64,000 nucleotides of DNA, taken from Clostridiales bacterium (GTDB taxonomy: Bacteria; Bacillota; Clostridia; Christensenellales; Borkfalkiaceae). The notes under the pieces were generated by a model, which searched no databases, was not told the origin of the DNA, and saw only the letters and a program-made list of their open reading frames with translations. The stretch lies in contig SVIO01000004.1 in assembly GCA_015069465.1 (NCBI GenBank), positions 62,001 through 126,000 of the forward strand, read 5' to 3'. Below, one piece after another: positions 27,780 through 34,734 of the stretch; position 1 is the stretch's first letter; each line of letters opens with the position of its first letter. A program made the translations under genes and the position numbers.

Positions 27780-28097
27780 TTAGTCTTCTTTCTTTTCAAA
27801 ATTAAGTGTTGACATTTCAACAGGCATGTAAAAAGAAATTGCATGGGCAGGTGTGCCAACGCCAGCCTTTTCTTTTACACTTTCCATAATCTTTTTTGCA
27901 ACATCTTTTTCTACAATTGTCAAAACTATTTCTTTTTCAGGGTCAATGGTGATTCCAAAAATAGTTTGAGGATTAGGCACAGAACCCCTTGCGTTTAATA
28001 TGGTTGCACCGGTAGAGCCGTTTGCTCTTGCAATATCAACGATTTCAGTAGCAAATCCAGCATTTACTATAATATATAGAACTTTCAATTCTTTCAT
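27780..28097 (-). CDS. PII-like signalling protein (second of pair)
   Basis: A 105-residue protein with the PII ferredoxin-like pattern: a first strand KVLYIIVNAG, the helix ATEIVDIARANG, the ATILNARGS strand, then KEIVLTIVEKDVAKKIMESV and a C-terminal GVGTPAHAISFYMPVE in the place of the PII C-loop (GxG...IFxxPVE). The T-loop region is short compared with GlnB. GlnB-type proteins bind ATP/ADP and partners such as transporters. AAGGAG precedes the ATG. It is the last gene behind a DUF1538 membrane protein and another PII-like gene, which suggests it senses a small molecule and controls that membrane protein. Confidence 0.78.
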   Translation of the reverse strand: MKELKVLYIIVNAGFATEIVDIARANGSTGATILNARGSVPNPQTIFGITIDPEKEIVLTIVEKDVAKKIMESVKEKAGVGTPAHAISFYMPVEMSTLNFEKKED

Positions 28098-28112
28098 AAG
28101 TTTCTCCTTTAA

Positions 28113-28430
28113 TTAAAACAATAGTTTTTGTATAGGCACGCTAAAAGCAATACCTGTGTTAGTCTTTTTGAACTTATAGTCATTATATAAAATGTCAATT
28201 ACATTTTTGGCATTTTCTGTTGGTAATAGGCAAGAAATAATGGCTTTTTTCTGGTCGGCATCAAGCCCAAAAGCCTGTGCCAAAATACTTTTTCCAACCG
28301 AGCCACGCCCATAAATTGTATCAATAGAGTGCGCACCGTTATCTTTTAGAAGGGCACTAAACTTATCTCTAAGTTTGGTGCTTCCAATAATAACAAAATA
28401 TTGCAAGCCGTTTATCATTTTTTCTTCCAT
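28113..28430 (-). CDS. PII-like signalling protein (first of pair)
   Basis: A 105-residue protein starting MEEKMINGLQYFVIIGS. The order of elements matches PII: helix KLRDKFSALLKDNG, strand SIDTIYGRGSVG, KKAIISCLLPTENAKNVIDIL, and the C-terminal TNTGIAFSVPIQKL as the C-loop. GAGG lies eight bases before the ATG at 28430, and the start overlaps the end of the DUF1538 gene by 16 bases, so translation is probably coupled. It is only distantly similar to its neighbour, so the two are likely to bind different ligands or form mixed trimers; both points are inference. Confidence 0.72.
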   Translation of the reverse strand: MEEKMINGLQYFVIIGSTKLRDKFSALLKDNGAHSIDTIYGRGSVGKSILAQAFGLDADQKKAIISCLLPTENAKNVIDILYNDYKFKKTNTGIAFSVPIQKLLF

Positions 28431-30016
28431 AGTCTTATCCTCACTTTTCTTGCACCAGATTTTTTTGTTTGTTTTTTAGAGTCATCATCAACAAATCGCA
28501 TAAGGTCATCAAACGATTCTTGTGCAAGTTCTTTGCTCGCTTTCTTAGAGCGAATATCATATATTATACCAAGTGCTTGAATAGCAATAAGTGGTGTAAC
28601 CGAAATAAAAGAAATTATACCAAAGCCGTTTGTTAGTATAGACATCGTGCTTTCCGAAAGGGTTGCCACCGACTGAGCAATGCTAAGCGTTAGTGGTGTT
28701 AAAAAGGCAGAAGTAAGAGCGCCACCCGTAACTCCACCAGAGTCAAAGGCAAGCCCTACGAAAAGTTTAGGCGTAAACTTCATCATAACAAGAGCAATCA
28801 CATATAAAGGCACTAAAAAGTAAAGTATGTTTATTTGTGTTAAAATTTTAAGCACCGAAAGTAAAGAAGCAAAGCCTATACCGATAGCAAGTGTTACAAG
28901 GATAGTCATTTTTTTAATATGGCCGTTGGTTATTTCTTCAATTTGAGAGCCAAGCACGATAACTGCTGGTTCAGAAACAGTTATTGCAGCGCCTAGAATA
29001 AATCCTACAATAAGAAGAAGGTAAGGGAAGAATTCTGGCTTAGAAGAGTCAAAAAATACTCCACCTATATATTGACCAACAAACCCAAAGCCATAATCTA
29101 TACCTGATAGGAATATTAAAAGCCCAAAATAAACAGGGATAACACCCACAATCAAACGCCAAAACTCACGCTTAGGGAGTTTAATAACAAATAAAAGTAT
29201 TGGCACTGAAATAAGCACGATAGGAAGTACTGCCAAGGCAACGTCAAGTAGGTTTGCCACCACGATGTCGCCAAGCGTAAATCCTGTTTTTATTATATAT
29301 TCATTGGCAGGGGGGATACCACCATTTATAGCCTTAATTATAATTCCATATAATAAAACTGCTATAATAGGACCAACCGAAGCGATACCTATAATACCAA
29401 ACGATTCATCGTTTTTCTTGCTTTTAGAAAAGGTCGAAGAAATGCCGATTCCAAGCGCCAAAATAAAAGGAACGGAAACGTCGCCTGTAGTTGCGCCACT
29501 TCCATCAAAAGCAAGGGAAATAAATTCAGGTGGTGCAAATATAACAAGCACAAAAACTATTATATAAAGAATGCCAAATACAATTTTAATGTTTATGTTT
29601 TTAATAATTCTAACGAGTGCTAAAGCCACGCCAATGCCTATACCCGTGCCTGTAATCCAAATAAAAAGGGTGTTACTAACTAAAGGAAGAATAATGGTCA
29701 CTTGCCTTGCAAGAACAGAAAGTGCAGGCTCTGCAACTGTTGATAAAAGCCCAAAAACAAAGCCGAAAGATAGCACAAAAATTAGTTTGTTGTATTTAGA
29801 AAAAGAAGTGCCAAGCATATTTCCAATAGGCAAAATACTAGAATCTAAACCGACTAAAAATAACGCTTGCCCAACGATAACCGAAAAATATCCTACCAAA
29901 ATTTTGCCATAAAGATTAGGGTTACTAAAAGGAAAGAAAATAAGACAAATAGCGACAATTATTGCGAGTGGAAGAGACGATATAGTTGTTTCTTTAATTG
30001 TTTTTAAAAGTTTCAT
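28415..30016 (-). CDS. DUF1538 family membrane protein with internal duplication
   Basis: A 533-residue polytopic membrane protein made of two related halves. The motif EPA(L/V)xVL occurs at residues 96 and 349, and LAFD(G/S)(S/G)G(A/V)T at 168 and 423, about 254 residues apart in both cases. I match this to DUF1538. I recall a report that two-gene DUF1538 proteins (UmpAB) act as cation/proton antiporters, but cannot check it. About 12-14 hydrophobic helices are visible. The C-terminal 45 residues are soluble and very basic (KKQTKKSGARKVRIRLWKKK). Two PII-like genes follow in the same operon. Confidence 0.85.
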   Translation of the reverse strand: MKLLKTIKETTISSLPLAIIVAICLIFFPFSNPNLYGKILVGYFSVIVGQALFLVGLDSSILPIGNMLGTSFSKYNKLIFVLSFGFVFGLLSTVAEPALSVLARQVTIILPLVSNTLFIWITGTGIGIGVALALVRIIKNINIKIVFGILYIIVFVLVIFAPPEFISLAFDGSGATTGDVSVPFILALGIGISSTFSKSKKNDESFGIIGIASVGPIIAVLLYGIIIKAINGGIPPANEYIIKTGFTLGDIVVANLLDVALAVLPIVLISVPILLFVIKLPKREFWRLIVGVIPVYFGLLIFLSGIDYGFGFVGQYIGGVFFDSSKPEFFPYLLLIVGFILGAAITVSEPAVIVLGSQIEEITNGHIKKMTILVTLAIGIGFASLLSVLKILTQINILYFLVPLYVIALVMMKFTPKLFVGLAFDSGGVTGGALTSAFLTPLTLSIAQSVATLSESTMSILTNGFGIISFISVTPLIAIQALGIIYDIRSKKASKELAQESFDDLMRFVDDDSKKQTKKSGARKVRIRLWKKK

Positions 30017-30074
30017 TTTGCTCTCGCTTTTTGCTTTTTATTTGGTGAAAATTTAGTATTTTTAGTTAAAGATT

Positions 30075-30103
30075 ATTATAACATTTATATGCAAAAAAGT
30101 AAA
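30075..30103 (-). promoter_or_regulatory. Promoter of the DUF1538/PII-like operon
   Basis: On the minus strand TTTACT (30098-30103), 17-base spacer, TATAAT (30075-30080) with a TGn extended -10. A 59-base leader follows. Confidence 0.7.
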
Positions 30104-30182
30104 GGGCATTTACCAAAAACATTGTTTTTAAGAAAGTAAAAACAAATATTGAAAATAAATGCAAAAAAAACGTAATTTACTA

Positions 30183-30211
30183 TTGACTTATTTTTCTAGG
30201 TATGGCATAAT
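30183..30211 (+). promoter_or_regulatory. Promoter of the glycoside-hydrolase-like gene
   Basis: TTGACT at 30183-30188, 17-base spacer, CATAAT at 30206-30211. Confidence 0.7.
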
Positions 30212-30219
30212 ATTTTTGA

Positions 30220-30260
30220 TTGGTTATTTTATAATAAAATAAAAGCAAAAAAATAACCAA
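30220..30260 (+). promoter_or_regulatory. Inverted repeat in the leader of the glycoside-hydrolase-like gene
   Basis: TTGGTTATTTT (30220-30230) and AAAATAACCAA (30250-30260) are perfectly complementary 11-base arms. The repeat begins just after the expected transcription start and ends at the base before the AGGAGA ribosome site, so it could be a repressor operator or a leader hairpin. Confidence 0.65.
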
Positions 30261-30271
30261 AGGAGAATATT

Positions 30272-32296
30272 ATGAAAAGTAATATCACAGTGGCTGGTTT
30301 ATCGCCGGTTGAAAGCAAAAGAGTAGATAACACTTATGAAGCATCAGTATGGAATAGAAAATATACTATTTCTGATACTCCATTTTTTTCTTCGATAATA
30401 TCGGGTGGAGAGGAAATCCTTGCAGGTCCTATTCGTTTAGTGGGCACATGCTTTGGTAAGCCTATTGAGTGGGAAGCATGCGAAAACTTTGAAATGGCAG
30501 ATACTGACGGCAAGTCAAGAACTTTTGTTCAAACAACAAAGTTTAGAGAACTTGTTCTTAATACATCAATGCAAATATTCTATGATGGTTGCGTTAAGTG
30601 TAATGCAAAACTTATGCCAAAATCATCTGCTATATCTGAAAACTTAGTTCTAAACGAACTCTGGCTTGAAATTCCATTTAAGAAAGAATCTGCAAAGATG
30701 TATCAAATATATCCATTTGGCAACATCAAAATCAATGGCAGAGAAACGGTGGGCTCTCCATCATTATATGGACTAGACTATGTTCCAAGTGAAAGTTTGG
30801 TTGCTCCATTTAAGCAAAACGTATATCTTGGCAACGACAATATAGGTATGTCGGTTTTCTTTGAAAGTGACGAGGGCTGGAGATATTTCCTTCCAAATAG
30901 AGTTATAGAAGTATTAAATAAAGAAGACCACGTTCTTTTAAGGGTGCGTTTTTTAGATGAAGAACATCTTGACTGGGTGGACAAAGGTGGCGCAAACGGT
31001 GGCTACTTATTCCCAATCAATTTTGAGTTCGGTATGCAGGCAACTCCTGTTAAGCCATATGTTTCAAACAATTATTTTGAAAGAAGTTTCCATGCAGGTA
31101 ACGTTAGCACAGCAGATAGTGCAAGCGTAAGCCTTGATGCGCCTTATGAAGAAGGTAATGATGAAACGCTTATTGATGCGCTTAAAAAAGAAGGCATTGA
31201 AATTTTATATGTGCATGAACTTTGGAACGATATGCAAAATAGTTTTATGTTAACAGACAAAACTTCTGAAAGGCTTAAAAAACTTGTTGAAGTTGCTCAC
31301 TCTCGTGGAATTAAGTTAGTTCCATATTTTGGATACGAGATTTCATCTTTATCACCACTCTTTAATAAAAAATTCCTATATAAATATAAAAAGCGTTATT
31401 CGGACACTCACTATGAACTTTGGAAATGCTTGTATTCAAGACAACCATATCAAAGGGACTATAGCGTTTGCTATGCATCAGACTATAGTGAAGTTTTCCT
31501 AGAAGGTATTGCTCGTTTAATGGATGAATATCACTTTGATGGAATATACGTTGACGGAACTTTTGCAATCACAGGCTGTATGAACTTAGAACACGGCTGT
31601 GGTTATAAAGATAAGTATGGTGTAATCCATCCAACATATGATGTATGGCGTAGAAGGGCGTTTGTTGAAAGACTTCACGAAGTCGTTCATAGCCGTGGTG
31701 GTATTATCAATGCCCATACGGGTATGACTTTCCCAGCGCCAACGCTTGCTTTTGCTGATAGTTTATATGATGGCGAAGTTATTCAACCATTCTTAGTAAA
31801 AGGTTTGCTTGATAAAGTGCCTGAGGGTCACTTCCGTTCATTATATACAGGTAAAACTGCCGGCGTTCCTATTTGCTATATTGCATATACAAACCCACAA
31901 CGTTGGACATTCCACCAATCACTTTCAACAATCGTTGCATTTAACGTATTGCCAAGAGCAAACAATAGTGTTGCAAACCTAAAAGAAGTTGCAAAGATTT
32001 GGCGCATATATGATGAACTTCCTGTGTCTAAAGCAGAATATAAGCCTTTCTTTAACAACGATGTAGTTTGCGATAACGAAAATGTAAAGGTAAGTTATTA
32101 TGAACTTGATGGAAAAGTGCTTGCAGTAATTGCAAACTTTGCTAAACAACCAACAGGCAAGTCGGTAATTACATTTGCTAAAAAATATAAGACTGCAACA
32201 AACAAGATGACGGGAGAAAAATTAAATCTCGTTGACGGCGATAAGATAACCGTTGAGTTTGACAACTTTGACTATATGATAGTTGGGCTTGAATAA
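30272..32296 (+). CDS. Glycoside-hydrolase-like protein (TIM-barrel, DUF6067-like)
   Basis: A 674-residue soluble protein without a signal peptide. The first 270 residues look like beta-sandwich. The middle resembles a (beta/alpha)8 barrel: ILYVHELWND near 311, KLVPYFGYEISS near 350, FDGIYVDGT at 422-430, and GGIINAHTGMT near 474. The tail (about 580-674) has the look of a small beta domain. DGIYVDG is common in the catalytic barrels of clan GH-D-like and DUF6067 families; exact family and substrate are not recognised. No transport or sugar genes adjoin it. A leader inverted repeat suggests regulation. Confidence 0.65.
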   Translation: MKSNITVAGLSPVESKRVDNTYEASVWNRKYTISDTPFFSSIISGGEEILAGPIRLVGTCFGKPIEWEACENFEMADTDGKSRTFVQTTKFRELVLNTSMQIFYDGCVKCNAKLMPKSSAISENLVLNELWLEIPFKKESAKMYQIYPFGNIKINGRETVGSPSLYGLDYVPSESLVAPFKQNVYLGNDNIGMSVFFESDEGWRYFLPNRVIEVLNKEDHVLLRVRFLDEEHLDWVDKGGANGGYLFPINFEFGMQATPVKPYVSNNYFERSFHAGNVSTADSASVSLDAPYEEGNDETLIDALKKEGIEILYVHELWNDMQNSFMLTDKTSERLKKLVEVAHSRGIKLVPYFGYEISSLSPLFNKKFLYKYKKRYSDTHYELWKCLYSRQPYQRDYSVCYASDYSEVFLEGIARLMDEYHFDGIYVDGTFAITGCMNLEHGCGYKDKYGVIHPTYDVWRRRAFVERLHEVVHSRGGIINAHTGMTFPAPTLAFADSLYDGEVIQPFLVKGLLDKVPEGHFRSLYTGKTAGVPICYIAYTNPQRWTFHQSLSTIVAFNVLPRANNSVANLKEVAKIWRIYDELPVSKAEYKPFFNNDVVCDNENVKVSYYELDGKVLAVIANFAKQPTGKSVITFAKKYKTATNKMTGEKLNLVDGDKITVEFDNFDYMIVGLE

Positions 32297-32317
32297 AATT
32301 TAATTATAAAACACAAA

Positions 32318-32354
32318 AAAGGGATAGCAAAATTTGCTGTCCCTTTAAGTTTTT
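32318..32354. terminator. Terminator after the glycoside-hydrolase-like gene
   Basis: GGGATAGCAAA (32321-32331) and TTTGCTGTCCC (32333-32343) with flanking A and T runs, placed between convergent genes; likely serves both. Confidence 0.82.
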
Positions 32355-32367
32355 CTGAGTGTTAAGT

Positions 32368-33240
32368 TTAGTTTCTATACATTTTTAGTTTATTAGATAC
32401 GATTTTAACGCTAAACGGCATATTTTCATAAAGTTCGCCATCAACGTTTATTGTGCAAGGTTTATCGGTTATAATTTCAACGCTATTGCACTCAAAATGT
32501 TCGGCTTCTTTTAAAGATAAAATCTTGCCCTTTTTAAGTTTAAGAAATGCACCGATAATTTTTAATTTTGGCATTGATTTAACAGCAACGAAGTTAAGTT
32601 TGTTGTCACTAGGGCTTGCAACAGGGCAGATAGGAATTCCACCACCATAAACGCTTCCGTTTGCAATGCAAGCGATAAAGGAGCGATAAGGAATTTCTTT
32701 GTCATCAATTTTAGCAGTAAAATCGGTGTAATCAAAACTAAAAAGTGTTTTAATTAAGCAAGTTGTATAGTTAAATTTGTTTTTCCTTTTAAGTTGTTCA
32801 TATCTTTTAAGAACGTCAACATCAATACCTGTTCCCACGATGTTAATACCCCTAACAAAAGGAAGTTCCATAAAGTCTATGAACTTTGGCGTTTGGTTTA
32901 AGATAATATCAAGTGCTTTTTGTGGGTCTAAAGAAATGCCGAGAGCAGAGGCAAAGTCGTTGCCTGTGCCACAAGGCACTAAACCAAGGTTAACGCTAAA
33001 GTCGGTAAAGCCATTTACAACTTCGTGCAAAGTGCCATCACCCCCAACCACAATAATATCGGTGGCATTTTCACTTATTAACTTTTTGGTAAGTTGTTTT
33101 GCGTGCCCTTTATAGGTTGTAAAATGTAAACGGAAAGTTATATTTTTTTGGGTTAAGTAACCTTCAATAATTTCAACAACCTTTTTAATTTTCTTGCCGT
33201 GCTTGCCACCAGCAATAGGATTTATAATGAAATCTAACAT
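32368..33240 (-). CDS. Diacylglycerol kinase family lipid kinase (DgkB/YegS type)
   Basis: Soluble lipid kinase of the DAGK_cat fold. The opening MLDFIINPIAGGKHGKK contains the conserved NP-x-x-G, and the nucleotide-binding IIVVGGDGTLHEVVNG lies near residues 63-78, followed by LGLVPCGTGNDFASALGI near 86. The C-terminal half is a beta-sandwich including the GxxxxxxGIPICPVASPSDN segment near 195. Length 290 is standard. In Gram-positives such enzymes recycle diacylglycerol from lipoteichoic acid synthesis; which lipid is used here cannot be told. AAGGA precedes the start. The gene is divergent from cca. Confidence 0.9.
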   Translation of the reverse strand: MLDFIINPIAGGKHGKKIKKVVEIIEGYLTQKNITFRLHFTTYKGHAKQLTKKLISENATDIIVVGGDGTLHEVVNGFTDFSVNLGLVPCGTGNDFASALGISLDPQKALDIILNQTPKFIDFMELPFVRGINIVGTGIDVDVLKRYEQLKRKNKFNYTTCLIKTLFSFDYTDFTAKIDDKEIPYRSFIACIANGSVYGGGIPICPVASPSDNKLNFVAVKSMPKLKIIGAFLKLKKGKILSLKEAEHFECNSVEIITDKPCTINVDGELYENMPFSVKIVSNKLKMYRN

Positions 33241-33306
33241 TTTTTTTCCTTTTTTTGAATTTCATTATAAATTTTACTATAAAATGATAAAAAATACAAG
33301 TTTTTG

Positions 33307-33315
33307 TGGTATAAT
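33307..33315 (+). promoter_or_regulatory. Extended -10 promoter of cca, nine bases before its ATG
   Basis: TGGTATAAT at 33307-33315 is an extended -10 (TGn-TATAAT). No convincing -35 lies 17 bases upstream. The ATG is nine bases after the -10, which predicts a leader of only a few bases, and there is no Shine-Dalgarno sequence. Confidence 0.55.
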
Positions 33316-33324
33316 ATTTCTGTT

Positions 33325-34680
33325 ATGAAAAATATTCTACCAAAAAATTTCATAAACTTGGCAAAAACCATGCCAAAACCATTATACATCGTTGGTGGTG
33401 CTGTCAGGAACTTTCTTATTGACGGCTCGCTTTCAAACGACATAGACCTTGCCGGTGCAATTCCAACTGCTGACTTTGTAAAAGCATTAAACGAGTTTGG
33501 CATAAAGGAAAGTGCAACTTATCCAAGAACTGGCACGGTTATGTTTTCTTATGGCGAACATCATTATGAATACACGGCATTTCGCCGTGATAAATACGTG
33601 GGTGGGGAACATCTGCCTAGAATAAGCGTGTTTACCGAAGATTTAGGTGAAGATGCACTAAGAAGGGACTTTAAGTGCAATGCAATCTATTATCACGTTC
33701 AAAAAGATGAATTTATTGACCCATTAGGTGGGGTGCAAGATATAAATAATAAAACACTTTCAACCGTATGCGAACCAGATAAAGTTTTTGGGTTTGATGG
33801 GCTTAGGCTTATGCGCCTTGCAAGGTTTGCTGGGGAACTTAATTTTAAGCCTACATATGAAACGATAAAATCGGCAAAAAAATATGCTGACAATATTTTA
33901 GAAATATCGCCAGAGCGTATTTTCAGCGAACTAAAAATGATTCTTGTTGCCGATAAAAAATATCCTTTTTCTGACCCTATAGGTCACTATAATGCATTAA
34001 AAATTTTAGACCATACAAGAGTTTTGGATAAGATTTTGCCAGAACTTACAGAAGGTCGTGGTATGGCGCAAAGGGCAGACTTTCATAAATACGATGTGTT
34101 AGAGCATAGCATAAGAACGGTTTTATATTCATGCCCATCAATAAGACTAGGTGCTTTGTTCCACGATATAGGAAAGCCTTTCTGCTTTTTAAGAGACGGA
34201 TATTATTATCACCATTTTTCTGAAGGGGAAAGGATTGCCGAAGTGGTTTTAAAAAGGCTAAAAGCCGATAATGCTACCATCGAGCAAGTTAAGTTTTTGG
34301 TTAGAGAGCATATGGTCGATTTAGATTGCTCTATGAGTGAAAACAAGGTTAGAAGATTTTTGGTTAAGCATCAAGACAGACTCGAAGAACTGCGTTGGGT
34401 AAAACAAGCAGACTTTAGAGCGAGTTTAGAGATTGAAAGCGTTGCCCCAACCATTGTAAAATGGAAAAAAATCTATGACAAAATGATTGCTGAAGGCACT
34501 CCGTTTAATCTTAAAGATTTAAAAATTACAGCACAAGATTTAATTGACTTAGGGTATAAGGATAAGTGGATAGGCAAAGAATTAAACAAGCTATTTGATT
34601 ATGCTGTATTAAATCCACATAAAAATAATAAGGAAACTCTTATAATGCTTGCAAAAAAACATATTGCAAAGCAAAAATAA
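33325..34680 (+). CDS. cca: CCA tRNA nucleotidyltransferase / poly(A) polymerase family protein
   Basis: Class II nucleotidyltransferase that adds or repairs tRNA 3' CCA. The head domain has PLYIVGGAVRNFLIDG near 21-36 and the catalytic NDIDLAGA (D-x-D) near 40-47; RRDFKCNAIYYH near 115 is the nucleotide-binding arginine segment. An HD domain follows (LGALFHDIGKPF near 279), as in bacterial CCA enzymes with phosphohydrolase activity. Length is 451. Start chosen at ATG 33325; the upstream GTG frame overlaps the promoter. CCA-adding, A-adding and poly(A) activities cannot be told apart by eye. Confidence 0.88.
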   Translation: MKNILPKNFINLAKTMPKPLYIVGGAVRNFLIDGSLSNDIDLAGAIPTADFVKALNEFGIKESATYPRTGTVMFSYGEHHYEYTAFRRDKYVGGEHLPRISVFTEDLGEDALRRDFKCNAIYYHVQKDEFIDPLGGVQDINNKTLSTVCEPDKVFGFDGLRLMRLARFAGELNFKPTYETIKSAKKYADNILEISPERIFSELKMILVADKKYPFSDPIGHYNALKILDHTRVLDKILPELTEGRGMAQRADFHKYDVLEHSIRTVLYSCPSIRLGALFHDIGKPFCFLRDGYYYHHFSEGERIAEVVLKRLKADNATIEQVKFLVREHMVDLDCSMSENKVRRFLVKHQDRLEELRWVKQADFRASLEIESVAPTIVKWKKIYDKMIAEGTPFNLKDLKITAQDLIDLGYKDKWIGKELNKLFDYAVLNPHKNNKETLIMLAKKHIAKQK

Positions 34681-34734
34681 TATTAAGTAAAATGTTTATC
34701 AAGCCTTGAGACTTGATTAAGGAGGCAGTTAAAA

